From an uncultured Collinsella sp. (lineage in GTDB: Bacteria; Actinomycetota; Coriobacteriia; Coriobacteriales; Coriobacteriaceae), in NCBI GenBank assembly GCA_902489665.1, contig CABUAT010000011.1, positions 1 to 60,274 of the forward strand: a stretch of 60,274 nucleotides of DNA, written 5' to 3'. The notes below the pieces were generated by a model. That model worked only from the letters and a program-made list of their open reading frames with translations, was not told the DNA's origin and made no database searches. The translations under genes and the position numbers were made by a program. Below, in pieces: positions 46,378 through 55,035 of this stretch (position 1 is the first letter of the stretch; every line of letters begins with the position of its first letter).

Positions 46378-48210
46378 ATGGCTCGACTGCACGTAATGGA
46401 ACGCAGCCACGCTCAGGCCGTCATGGACGACCTGCACGATGCGCTCGGACGTCGTCTGGCGGTGAGTTCGCTCGCCCCGTGTCCCGTTGAGTTTACGGCA
46501 GCGCTCGTCAACCTGTGCTCCACCCAGAGCTGCGGCAAGTGCACGCCCTGCCGCGTGGGCCTGAGCGCGCTGAGCGATCTGCTCGCCGATGTGCTCGAGG
46601 GCCGCGCCGACGAGTCCACGCTCAATCTGATCGAGCGCACCGCCCGCACCATCTATCTTTCGAGCGATTGCGCCATCGGTTACGAGGCCGGCGCCATGGC
46701 GCTTACGGCTATCCGCGGTTTCCGTGACGATTTTGAGCACCACATCCGCGAGCACTCCTGTGGCTTTGACCGCGAGGCCCGCGTCCCGTGCGTCTCGGGC
46801 TGTCCGGCGCATGTCGACATTCCCGGTTACATTTCGCTCGTCGAGGCCGGCCGCTATGCCGATGCCGTCAAGGTCATCCGCAAGAATAACCCGCTGCCGC
46901 TCGTTTGCGGCCTGGTGTGCGAGCATCCCTGCGAGATGCATTGCCGCCGTGGCATGGTCGACGACCCCATGAACATCCTCGCCCTCAAGCGTTTTGCCGT
47001 TGAGCACAGTGACCTCAACGACCACAAGCCGCATGTAGTGGACAACACCGGTAAGCGCGTCTCCGTGATCGGCGGCGGCCCGGCTGGCCTTTCCTGTGCC
47101 TACTACCTGGCCGTGATGGGCCACAAGGTGACCATTTTTGAGCAGCGCCACCACTTGGGCGGCATGCTGCGCTACGGCATCCCCAGCTATCGTCTGCCGC
47201 GCGAGCGCCTGCAGGCCGAGATCGACTGGATCTTGAGCGCCGGCATCGACGTTGAGCTCGATCACTCCGTGAACGGCGAGGAGCTCGCTCGCCTGCGCGA
47301 CGAGTTCGATGCCGTCTACCTGGCCATCGGTGCCCATAGCGACAAGAAGCTCGGCCTTCCGGGTGAAGAGGCGCCCGGCGTGGAGTCGGCCGTCAAGATG
47401 CTGCGCGCCATCGGAGACGACGAGCTGCCCGACCTGAGCGGCCAGCGCGTGTGCGTCATCGGCGGCGGCAACGTGGCCATGGACGTGGCGCGCTCTGCCG
47501 TGCGCTGCGGTGCCGAAAAGGTGAGCATCGTCTACCGCCGTCGCATCTGCGATATGACGGCCCAGGACGCCGAGATTGCCGGCGCCCAGGCCGAGGGTTG
47601 CGAGGTTCTGGAGCTCACGGCGCCGCTCGCCATCGAGACGGGCGAAGATGGTCGCGTGAGCGGCCTGCGCGTGCAACCGCAGATTATCGGCGAGCCCCGC
47701 CGCGGTCGTCCGGCTCCGCGTGCCGCCGCTACGCCCGAGCGCGTCATCCCCTGCGAGCGCGTGTTTGTCGCCATTGGCCAGGACATCGATTCCAAGCCGT
47801 TTGAGGACATGGGCATCGCCTGCAAGTGGGGTTGCGTGGTCACCGACTCGGACGGTGCCGTGCCCAACTTCGATGGCCTCTTTAGCGGCGGCGACTGCCA
47901 GACCGGCCCCGCCACCGTCATCCGTGCCATCAACGCCGGCCGCGTGGCTTCGGCAAACATCGACCGCTATCTGGGCTTCGACCACAAGATCAAGCTCGAC
48001 GTGGAGCTGCCGACCGTTCAGTTTAAGGGCAAGCACGAGTGCGGCCGCTGCGAGCTGGGTGAGCGCGAGGCCGGCGAGCGTATTCACGATTGGAATCTGG
48101 TCGAGCAGGGCCTTACCGAGGAGGAGGCGCGCCAGGAGGCAAGCCGCTGCCTGCGTTGCGACCACTTTGGTTTTGGCGCGTTCCGCGGAGGGAGGAACCT
48201 GGAATGGTAG
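46378..48210 (+). CDS. NuoF/GltD-type FAD oxidoreductase partner of HydA
   Basis: A 610-residue fusion-type flavoprotein. Residues about 30-110 match the C-terminal iron-sulfur domain of NuoF (CSTQSCGKCTPCRVGL). The rest is like GltD: Fe-S cysteines (CVSGCPAHVDIPGYISLVEAGRY; CGLVCEHPCEMHCRRG), FAD site (VIGGGPAGLSCAYYLAVMG, from about Gly232), NAD(P) site (VIGGGNVAMDVARSAVRCG), and C-terminal CxxC motifs. Similar to SfrB. Probably exchanges electrons between NAD(P)H and the hydrogenase. ATG 46378 follows AGAGGGGA. It overlaps hydA by 7 bases. Confidence 0.85.
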   Translation: MARLHVMERSHAQAVMDDLHDALGRRLAVSSLAPCPVEFTAALVNLCSTQSCGKCTPCRVGLSALSDLLADVLEGRADESTLNLIERTARTIYLSSDCAIGYEAGAMALTAIRGFRDDFEHHIREHSCGFDREARVPCVSGCPAHVDIPGYISLVEAGRYADAVKVIRKNNPLPLVCGLVCEHPCEMHCRRGMVDDPMNILALKRFAVEHSDLNDHKPHVVDNTGKRVSVIGGGPAGLSCAYYLAVMGHKVTIFEQRHHLGGMLRYGIPSYRLPRERLQAEIDWILSAGIDVELDHSVNGEELARLRDEFDAVYLAIGAHSDKKLGLPGEEAPGVESAVKMLRAIGDDELPDLSGQRVCVIGGGNVAMDVARSAVRCGAEKVSIVYRRRICDMTAQDAEIAGAQAEGCEVLELTAPLAIETGEDGRVSGLRVQPQIIGEPRRGRPAPRAAATPERVIPCERVFVAIGQDIDSKPFEDMGIACKWGCVVTDSDGAVPNFDGLFSGGDCQTGPATVIRAINAGRVASANIDRYLGFDHKIKLDVELPTVQFKGKHECGRCELGEREAGERIHDWNLVEQGLTEEEARQEASRCLRCDHFGFGAFRGGRNLEW

Positions 48211-50015
48211 AGCTCAACAACCCCACTGTCAGCGATAACACCGAAAGCGGAGCACTCAATATGGTCAAGCTCACTATCGATAATTGCGAGGTCGTGGTGC
48301 CTGAGCACACCACGATCCTGGACGCGGCCAAGTCCGTCGGCATCCAGATTCCCACCCTGTGCTACCTGCGCGATCTGAACGAGATCGGCGGCTGCCGCGT
48401 GTGCGTGGTCGAGGTTGAGGGCTGCGACCAGCTGGTTGCCGCCTGCAACAACTACGTGCTCGATGGCATGGTGGTCCACACCAACAGCCCCAAGGCCCGC
48501 GAGGCGCGCCGCACCAACGTGCAGCTGCTGCTTTCGCAGCACGATTCACGCTGCACGAGCTGTGTGCGCAGCGGTAACTGCAACCTGCAGACCATTGCCA
48601 ACGACCTGGGCATTTTCTATCTGCCGTATCAAAGGCATTTGGCGGGCGAGGGCTGGGATTTCGATTTCCCCATCATCCGCGAAAACGACAAGTGCATTAA
48701 ATGCATGCGCTGCATCAAGGTGTGCGAGAGCGTACAGGGCCTAGGGATTTGGGACCTGACCAACCGCGCCACGCATACCGCCGTGGGCACCCGCGGGCGC
48801 GTGCCGATCGGCAAGACCGATTGCGTCGCGTGCGGCCAGTGCATCACGCATTGCCCGACGGGCGCGCTGCGCGAGCGCGACGACACCGAGACCGTGTTTG
48901 ACGCGCTCGCTAATCCCGACAAGATCGTGCTGGTGCAGATCGCGCCGGCCGTGCGTAGTGCTTGGGGCGAGGAGCTCGGCATTCCGCGCGAGGAGGCAAC
49001 CGTCGAGCGTCTGGCTTGCGCGCTGCGCCGCGTAGGCTTTGAGTATGTGTTCGATACCGATTTCTCGGCCGACCTCACCATTATGGAGGAGGGCTCCGAG
49101 CTGCTCGAGCGCCTGGGCGCCGCCGCTAAGGGTGAGGGCGACAGCCGCGGCTGGCCCATGTTTACGAGCTGCTGCCCGGGCTGGGTGCGCTTTGTGAAGG
49201 CACGTTACCCCGAGTTTGTCGACAGCCTGTCCACGTCAAAGTCGCCGCAGCAGATGTTCGGCGCTATCGCCAAGACCTACTACGCCAAGGTGCTGGGCGT
49301 GGAGCCCGAGCGTCTGTTCGTGGTGTCCGTTATGCCATGCACGGCCAAGAAGGCCGAGTGTGCGCTGCCGAGCATGATGGGCGAGGGCGGCGCGCCCGAC
49401 GTGGACGTTGCGCTGACGGTGCGCGAGATGGTGCGCATGATCCGCGCGAGCCACGTGAGCGTTGACACGCTGGTCGAGGAGCCGCTCGATACGCCGTTGG
49501 GCTTTGGCACGGGCGCGGGTGTGATCTTTGGCGCCACGGGCGGCGTGATGGAGGCCGCCGTGCGCTCGGCATATTACCTGGTGACGGGCAAGAACCCGGA
49601 TGCCGACTTCTTCACTGACGTGCGCGGACTCGAGGGCTGGAAGGAGGCCGTGGCCGATATCGACGGTACCAAGGTGCGCGTCGCCGTGGCGCACGGGCTG
49701 GGCAACGCCGCCCGTCTGCTCGACGCGATTCGCGACGGCCGTGTGAGATATGACTTTGTTGAGGTCATGGCGTGCCCGGGCGGCTGCGTCGGTGGCGGCG
49801 GTCAGCCCATCCACGACGGCTGCGAGCTGGCGGCTGAGCGTGGCCAGGTGCTGTGGAGCCTGGATGCCGCTGCGGACATTCGCTTCTCGCACGAGAATCC
49901 CGATGTTCAGGCGTGCTATAGCGAGTTCTTGGGTGCGCCGCTCTCGCCGCTGGCCGAGGAATTGCTGCATACCGACCATCACGCATGGACGATGCCTAAC
50001 GAGGGGGCGTGCTAA
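48204..50015 (+). CDS. hydA: [FeFe] hydrogenase catalytic subunit HydA
   Basis: A 603-residue H2-evolving or H2-oxidising enzyme. N-terminal 2Fe-2S domain (CYLRDLNEIGGCRVC), a His/Cys-ligated 4Fe-4S site (HDSRCTSCVRSGNC), two 4Fe-4S ferredoxin motifs (CIKCMRCIKVC, CVACGQCITHCP). H-cluster motifs: L1 TSCCPGW (residues 321-327), L2 MPCTAKKAE (377-385), L3 MACPGGCVGGGGQP (522-535). All H-cluster cysteines are present. Group A layout. Start ATG 48204 has GGAGGGAGGAACCTGG upstream. Maturation genes hydEFG are not in the window. Confidence 0.95.
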   Translation: MVELNNPTVSDNTESGALNMVKLTIDNCEVVVPEHTTILDAAKSVGIQIPTLCYLRDLNEIGGCRVCVVEVEGCDQLVAACNNYVLDGMVVHTNSPKAREARRTNVQLLLSQHDSRCTSCVRSGNCNLQTIANDLGIFYLPYQRHLAGEGWDFDFPIIRENDKCIKCMRCIKVCESVQGLGIWDLTNRATHTAVGTRGRVPIGKTDCVACGQCITHCPTGALRERDDTETVFDALANPDKIVLVQIAPAVRSAWGEELGIPREEATVERLACALRRVGFEYVFDTDFSADLTIMEEGSELLERLGAAAKGEGDSRGWPMFTSCCPGWVRFVKARYPEFVDSLSTSKSPQQMFGAIAKTYYAKVLGVEPERLFVVSVMPCTAKKAECALPSMMGEGGAPDVDVALTVREMVRMIRASHVSVDTLVEEPLDTPLGFGTGAGVIFGATGGVMEAAVRSAYYLVTGKNPDADFFTDVRGLEGWKEAVADIDGTKVRVAVAHGLGNAARLLDAIRDGRVRYDFVEVMACPGGCVGGGGQPIHDGCELAAERGQVLWSLDAAADIRFSHENPDVQACYSEFLGAPLSPLAEELLHTDHHAWTMPNEGAC

Positions 50016-50017
50016 CG

Positions 50018-51076
50018 ATGCGCGCGTTTGATTTTGAAATGTCGCGCCGGGGGTTTGCCTCGGCGCTCGCCGCGGGTGCGCTGTCGCTTGCGCTGGCTGG
50101 CTGCGGCGGCGGAGCTGCGGGGGCCGGGTCTGCTGCGGGCTCGGCTGCCGGGTCTGCCGCTGACGGTGCCGCTGCCGAGCCGGTCGAGGTACACGTCGCC
50201 TCGCTCAAGGGCCCGACGTCGATTGGGCTGGTGCAGTTTATGGACCAGGCGGCCGAAGGTGCCACGGACAACGAGTTCGACTTTGCGATCAACACTGCCG
50301 CCGACGAGATTGTGCCCAAGGTGATTCAGGGCGATATCGACATTGCCCTGGTGCCGGCCAACGTGGCGAGCGTGCTCTACAACAAGACCGAGGGCGCGGT
50401 GCAGGTCATAGACATCAACACGCTGGGCGTGCTGAACGTTGTGACGGGCGACGCGAGTGTGGCCTCGTTTGGCGATCTGGCGGGCCATACTGTCTATATG
50501 ACGGGCAAGGGCACCACGCCGGAGTACGTCATGAACTACCTGTTGGAGCGCGCGGGCCTGACCGGCCAGGTGGCGCTTGAGTTTAAGAGCGAGCCCACCG
50601 AGGTACTGTCGGCGTTGCTTGCTGATCCGTCTGCCGTGGGCGTGCTGCCCGAGCCGTTCAAGACCGCTGCCATCGCAAAGAGCGAAGGCAGGCTGTCGGC
50701 TCCGGTAAGTCTGACCGATGTGTGGGATGAGCTGGCAGGTGACACGGGTTCGCGCCTGCTGACGGGCGTGACCGTGGTGCGCCGTGCCTTTGCCGAGGAG
50801 CATCCCGAGGTCGTGGCGGAATTCCTGAGCTGCCATGTTGCGAGCGTTGAGGCCGTGAACGCGGCGCCGGCGGACTGGGCTCAGGCCGTGGTCGATGCGG
50901 GTATCGTCGATAACGCCGCGATTGCCGAAAAGGCGATTCCCGGGTGCATGCTCGTGTGCCAGACGGGGAAGGATATGAAGGCGGCGCTCGGTGGGTACCT
51001 GCAGGTGCTGGCCGATGCGGACGCGAGCGCCGTGGGCGGAAAGCTCCCGGCTGACGATTTCTACTACATGGAGTAG
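50018..51076 (+). CDS. Tat-type lipoprotein, ABC substrate-binding protein
   Basis: A 352-residue solute-binding protein of the NMT1/SsuA-like type (periplasmic-fold type II). The N-terminus has a twin-arginine motif (SRRGFAS) followed by a lipobox LAGC (Cys29), so it is probably a Tat-exported lipoprotein; then an Ala/Gly/Ser linker. The body (GPTSIGLVQFMDQA; GDIDIALVPANVASVLYN; GTTPEYVMNYLLERAG) resembles nitrate/sulfonate/thiamine-precursor-type binders. Ligand unknown. It starts 2 bases after the hydA stop. Confidence 0.85.
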   Translation: MRAFDFEMSRRGFASALAAGALSLALAGCGGGAAGAGSAAGSAAGSAADGAAAEPVEVHVASLKGPTSIGLVQFMDQAAEGATDNEFDFAINTAADEIVPKVIQGDIDIALVPANVASVLYNKTEGAVQVIDINTLGVLNVVTGDASVASFGDLAGHTVYMTGKGTTPEYVMNYLLERAGLTGQVALEFKSEPTEVLSALLADPSAVGVLPEPFKTAAIAKSEGRLSAPVSLTDVWDELAGDTGSRLLTGVTVVRRAFAEEHPEVVAEFLSCHVASVEAVNAAPADWAQAVVDAGIVDNAAIAEKAIPGCMLVCQTGKDMKAALGGYLQVLADADASAVGGKLPADDFYYME

Positions 51077-51079
51077 CCC

Positions 51080-52459
51080 GTGCGTGCGTTTGCTCGACAA
51101 ATGGCAGAGCGTATGAAGGCGGTGGCGGCAGCAGGTGCCGTTGCCGCCTTTTGGCTTGCCGTGTGGGTCTTCGCGGCGGCGCTGGTGGCGCAGCCGTTGA
51201 TTTTGCCGGGGCCGGGCGCTGTTGTGGTGGCGTTGCTACGGCTGGTGTGCGATGCCGCCACGTGGGCGATTCTGGCGGGCTCGGGTGCGCGGATTCTAGG
51301 CGGTTTGGCGCTTGCCGCGGTGTGCGGCGGTGTGCTGGCGGGGGCCTCGGTGCGGTCGCGAACGTTTGCCCGCCTGGTGGCGCCGGCGCTTTCGTTTGTT
51401 AAGGCGACACCGGTTGCCTGCGTGGTGGTCCTGCTGCTCATTTGGTTGGGGTCGGCGCGCGTGAGCATTGCGGCGGTCTTTTTGATGGCGCTGCCGGGCG
51501 TGTATTTTTCGCTGGTTGAGGGTTTGACGCAAGCGGATAAGCCACTGGAGCAGATGTTTCGTCTGCATGGCGTGCGGGGTTGGCGTCTGTTTTGCGCCCA
51601 CACCTGGCGCGAGGTCCTGCCGTTTGTGCTTTCGTGTTCCCGCGCCGTGATTGGCATGAGCTGGAAGGCCGGCGTGGCGGCGGAGCTCATCGGCATGGCG
51701 ACGGGCACCGTGGGCGAACGCATCTATCAGGCGAAGCTGCTCATCGAGACGGCTGACCTGCTGGCGTGGACCGTGCTGGTCGTTGCCGCCTCGTGGGCGT
51801 GCGAGCGTGTGCTGGTGTGGCTGCTGCGGGTTTCGGGGCCCGTAGCGTGGCGCGCTGCCGTGCGGGCGCATGGGTGTGGTAGTCGCGGACGTGCGGGCGG
51901 CTCTGCTGGCGGCAGGGCTGCTGCGGAGCTTGCGCTCGCCGTGGGCGACCGAGCGCCCTGGGTGCCGGCGCTCGATGGACTGGTACTTCGCGTTTCTGCT
52001 GGTGGGCGCACCTGCGTGATGGGCGCTTCGGGCGTGGGCAAGTCGACGCTGCTTGCGCTGGCGGCGGGCGAGTGCGCGCCGTGCTCCATGGTGTTTCAGG
52101 ATGTGCGCCTGGTAGAGGGCGCCTCGGCTTTGGATAACGTGCTGGTGTGCGCCGACGCGCGCGTGGATGCCTCGAGTGCCGCAGCCCTGTTGCGCCTGCT
52201 GGTGCCGGGGGTCGATGTACATGCTCGTGTGGCCGAGCTCTCGGGCGGGCAGCGCCGTCGCGTCGAGATTGCCCGAGCCCTGCTGTGCCCAGGCGACGCG
52301 GTGATTCTGGACGAGCCCTTTACCGGTCTAGATACCGCTGCGCGCGACGCATGCGCCGAGGCCGTGCTCGACTTGCTCGACGGCCGTATGCTGTTGCTTG
52401 CCACGCACGATTCCGCTGACGCTCGGGCCCTCAATATCTCGGACATCATCACGCTCTAA
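51080..52459 (+). CDS. Fused ABC transporter permease and ATPase
   Basis: A 459-residue fusion. Residues 1-250: SsuC/TauC-like permease with about six helices and the EAA-like loop (LPGVYFSLVEGLTQADKPLEQMFRLHG). Residues about 265-459: ABC ATPase with Walker A GASGVGKST (315-323), Q-loop MVFQD (337-341), signature LSGGQ (387-391), Walker B VILDEP, and ATHD. Only about 16 residues separate the Walker A lysine region from the Q-loop, versus about 40 in relatives, so part of the ATPase core is missing or compacted. GTG 51080, 3 bases after the lipoprotein stop. Confidence 0.85.
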   Translation: MRAFARQMAERMKAVAAAGAVAAFWLAVWVFAAALVAQPLILPGPGAVVVALLRLVCDAATWAILAGSGARILGGLALAAVCGGVLAGASVRSRTFARLVAPALSFVKATPVACVVVLLLIWLGSARVSIAAVFLMALPGVYFSLVEGLTQADKPLEQMFRLHGVRGWRLFCAHTWREVLPFVLSCSRAVIGMSWKAGVAAELIGMATGTVGERIYQAKLLIETADLLAWTVLVVAASWACERVLVWLLRVSGPVAWRAAVRAHGCGSRGRAGGSAGGRAAAELALAVGDRAPWVPALDGLVLRVSAGGRTCVMGASGVGKSTLLALAAGECAPCSMVFQDVRLVEGASALDNVLVCADARVDASSAAALLRLLVPGVDVHARVAELSGGQRRRVEIARALLCPGDAVILDEPFTGLDTAARDACAEAVLDLLDGRMLLLATHDSADARALNISDIITL

Positions 52460-52509
52460 ATACTTACCCAGCAACAAAATGATCCGTTTTTCTCCGTCTC
52501 CATAGGGCC

Positions 52510-52560
52510 GGGTATGGTATTCTATCTGCGGGGTAATACTTAGGAATACCAAGTAATACC
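52510..52560 (+). promoter_or_regulatory. AATACC repeats upstream of relB-like gene
   Basis: GGTATTC (52514 region) is inverted as GAATACC about 30 bases on, followed by a further TAATACC. Clustered half-sites upstream of an antitoxin gene suggest autorepression. A solitary 46086-type arm lies just before at 52480-52502. Confidence 0.4.
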
Positions 52561-52674
52561 AACGCCGTAGAAACAAACTCCAGATGCGGGCCAATCGGGT
52601 TGCCTTCACAGCCCGTCGCCCAGCCGCGTGGCCCGCATCTATCCGCATCACCGTCGTTTCAAAAAGGAAGCGCC

Positions 52675-52878
52675 ATGGCAGAACACATGACCCCGGTTGT
52701 CGCGAAGGTCTTGCCCGAGGAAAAGGCGGCCTTCGCGGCGGCAACCCAGCTCGTGGGCACCACGCCGTCCAACGCCATCCGCATGTTTATCGCCGCGTTC
52801 AATCGCTGCGGCACCTTCCCGTTCGACATTTCGCCCAACGGGGCCTTTGGCGCTGCGCCCGATTCTCGTCAACAATGA
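52675..52878 (+). CDS. RelB/DinJ-like antitoxin, orphan
   Basis: A 67-residue protein with the RelB/DinJ ribbon-helix-helix pattern (VAKVLPEEKAAFAAATQLVGTTPSNAIRMFIAAFNRCGTFPFDI). DinJ-like proteins bind their own promoter and neutralise YafQ/RelE mRNA-cleaving toxins. No toxin gene follows; the stop codon (TGA) is just ahead of a family D repeat. ATG 52675 follows AAAGGAAGCGCC. Could be a lone regulator or a decayed toxin-antitoxin locus. Confidence 0.8.
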   Translation: MAEHMTPVVAKVLPEEKAAFAAATQLVGTTPSNAIRMFIAAFNRCGTFPFDISPNGAFGAAPDSRQQ

Positions 52879-52886
52879 CCGTCCCA

Positions 52887-52949
52887 AACTGCCGGCACTT
52901 GGGGACGTTCCTTTTCAGCCGGCAGTTAAGGAACGTCCCTAAGTGCCGG
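52887..52949. repeat. Family D nested palindrome, second copy
   Basis: Arms 52892-52913 and 52928-52949 (22 bases, one mismatch), with a smaller AACTGCCGGC/GCCGGCAGTT pair at 52887-52896 and 52918-52927. Shares GGAACGTCCC and GTGCCGG blocks with 30379-30460 but in a different order. It sits between relB-like and the protease gene. Confidence 0.85.
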
Positions 52950-52966
52950 GTTTTGAGGAGGTTGGC

Positions 52967-53881
52967 ATGCTCAATGCGATGGCGTGGGCGCTTGCCTGTT
53001 TTGGCGTTGTCGCTGCCGATATAGCCCTGAGCGTGGTTCTGTTTTCAGTTCTCGATGCCGTGTCGGTGCTGACGGGTTTCCCGATCGACAACCTCGATAT
53101 TCAATGGTTCCAGGCTGCCGCTCAGACGGCGTCATTTTTGATGGCGCTGCTGTGGTGGCGTTATCTGTGGCCCCGCTCCTTCATGGCACGCCGGCAAGGC
53201 GAGCGCCCGCTCGGTGGGGGAGCAAGCGCGGCATGGAAGCGCATTGCCTGCGTTGTCGTGATCGGCCTATCCATGCAGGTGGTCATTAGCTACCTATGCG
53301 ACGGCGTGCTGTCGCTGCTGCCCGAGGTCGCGGCAGACTATAGCGAGCTCGTCGAGGAAACGGGCATGGGCGATACCAGCCTTCTTGCCGTCCTGACCAC
53401 GGTGCTCGGCGCTCCGTTTTGCGAGGAACTGCTGGTGCGCGGCATCATCTTTGAGTTTTCGCTGCGTGCGTTTAATCCACAGTGCCGTTCGCTCTGGAAG
53501 CGCCGGCGCCGCGCGAACGCGCAAGACGGCGCCATGGTGCCCTGGGCGGCCCCAAGCACGTGGGGTATCGCCGCGGCAATCGTGCTGCAGGCGGCCATCT
53601 TTGGCTTTATGCATATGAACTGGGTGCAGGGCTGCTATGCGGGCGCTGCCGGCCTCATTTTTGGTTGGGTGTTCGTGACCACCGGAAAGCTCCGCTACAC
53701 GATCCTGCTGCATTTTGCCTTTAACGCCGGGTCGTATCTCATGACGTTGCTGTGGTTTGTGAACACGCCGCTCGACGTTGTGGTCACGGTTGGCATCGCC
53801 GGCTTTGTGCTGGTAGAGGCGATGCACTCGCTGCTTCGATTGCGCATTCCCGTGTCGCGCGAAGCTGATCGGTCTGAGTAA
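52967..53881 (+). CDS. CPBP family intramembrane metalloprotease
   Basis: A 304-residue membrane protein with about seven helices and the three CPBP (CAAX protease) motifs: EELLVRG (EExxxR, after APFC), FGFMHMNW, and HFAFNAGSY. Family members cut membrane substrates or act in bacteriocin self-immunity; no bacteriocin genes are nearby. ATG 52967 follows GAGGAGG at 52955. Confidence 0.88.
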   Translation: MLNAMAWALACFGVVAADIALSVVLFSVLDAVSVLTGFPIDNLDIQWFQAAAQTASFLMALLWWRYLWPRSFMARRQGERPLGGGASAAWKRIACVVVIGLSMQVVISYLCDGVLSLLPEVAADYSELVEETGMGDTSLLAVLTTVLGAPFCEELLVRGIIFEFSLRAFNPQCRSLWKRRRRANAQDGAMVPWAAPSTWGIAAAIVLQAAIFGFMHMNWVQGCYAGAAGLIFGWVFVTTGKLRYTILLHFAFNAGSYLMTLLWFVNTPLDVVVTVGIAGFVLVEAMHSLLRLRIPVSREADRSE

Positions 53882-53889
53882 TAACGCCT

Positions 53890-54882
53890 TTAATTAGACC
53901 GATGCGTCCTGAACGCACCTGGCGTTTCGCCGAATGCTTCTTTAAATTTTGAGTAAAAGAATGACATGTTGGAGATGCCGACTTTTCGGGCTACATACTG
54001 CACGCTGCGCTCGGTGTTATTGAGAAGATATGCCGCCTCTGTGAGCTGCTGGTTGAGCTTGATTTGCGAAAACGTTTTGCCGGTTTTTTGCTTGATCAAG
54101 CTGCTGAGATAGCTGGTGCTATAACCCGTATCGCTCGCAATGCTTTCGAGTGTGCAGTCGCCGTAGCTTCGCTCAATATGATTCAGAATCGACACGATGC
54201 GTTCGTCCGACATGATCGCCTGGTTATCAGTTGCGGAGCGTCGGTACAGTCCTCGAATGAGAACAAGGAATAGGCTGACGGCGAGGTGCCTCATGAGTTC
54301 ATTGGAATAGGCATCTTTAAAGTGATATTCGATAAAGAGCATCTCGATGAGGCGTCGCGCATGTCGGGCGTATTCCTCTGGAAGAATGAGATATTTTCGG
54401 GCCTCGCGGTTTTTGGACACAAAATCAAATAGAAGATTCGTTAATGGTGACGCGCCGGGTAGCTGGCTCAGGAACAACGAATCGAACATTTCTTTTTTGA
54501 AGACGATCGAAATGACGATATCATGCTCGCCCTTAACGTATGGAACGCTTCTGACTACGCCGGTGTTGCAAATGAGCACGTCGCCCTTTTTAAGGAGTAG
54601 TCGCCGTCCGTTGACGATAAACGTGCAGACGCCGTCGTACACGTAGTTAAGCTCCATATCCCGATTGATATGAGGAGGAATATCGGTAAAGCGCGACTCC
54701 TTGATAAGGCCCACGGGGTTTTCGTCGAGAGTTTCTTTCCAATCAAACAGATAGACCTCTTCGCCGTTAATGGTTGTGGTTTCCACCCTGTTATATCGCG
54801 GGCTGAGTTCTCCCGGATGTGTGCGATGCCACTCTTCGGTCTCGGTATGCGTATAGAGCAGCTGTTTGAGATTCGAATCCAT
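53890..54882 (-). CDS. AraC-family transcriptional regulator
   Basis: A 330-residue regulator. N-terminal cupin-like sensor (DVLICNTGVVRSVPYVKGEHDIVISIVFKKEMFD) and C-terminal AraC double helix-turn-helix (LESIASDTGYSTSYLSSLIKQKTGKTFSQIKLNQQLTEAAYLL; VQYVARKVGISNMSFFYSKFKEAFGETPGAFR). It diverges from the beta-glucoside genes 150 bases away, so it probably controls them in response to a sugar or sugar phosphate. ATG 54882 has GGAG upstream. Confidence 0.9.
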   Translation of the reverse strand: MDSNLKQLLYTHTETEEWHRTHPGELSPRYNRVETTTINGEEVYLFDWKETLDENPVGLIKESRFTDIPPHINRDMELNYVYDGVCTFIVNGRRLLLKKGDVLICNTGVVRSVPYVKGEHDIVISIVFKKEMFDSLFLSQLPGASPLTNLLFDFVSKNREARKYLILPEEYARHARRLIEMLFIEYHFKDAYSNELMRHLAVSLFLVLIRGLYRRSATDNQAIMSDERIVSILNHIERSYGDCTLESIASDTGYSTSYLSSLIKQKTGKTFSQIKLNQQLTEAAYLLNNTERSVQYVARKVGISNMSFFYSKFKEAFGETPGAFRTHRSN

Positions 54883-55035
54883 GGGGTGCTCCAGGGGTGA
54901 ACGGTAGAATCGATGCCTTAAACGGTATTATATCTAAAAAAATGTTATAAACCCACGCTTTCTATGCGATATCTTATGCATCTTGTTCTTCCTAGTATTG
55001 GGTTATCCGCTGGAGCATCCGATCAAGGAGGGCAA

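Noticed and set aside
46312..48165. 617-codon antisense frame opposite the flavoprotein gene
   Set aside because: Shadow of a clear gene with FAD/NAD motifs; no ribosome-binding site.
52675..52966. A RelE/YafQ toxin gene after the RelB-like antitoxin
   Set aside because: The sequence after the stop codon is a family D palindrome and then the protease ribosome-binding site; no toxin frame.
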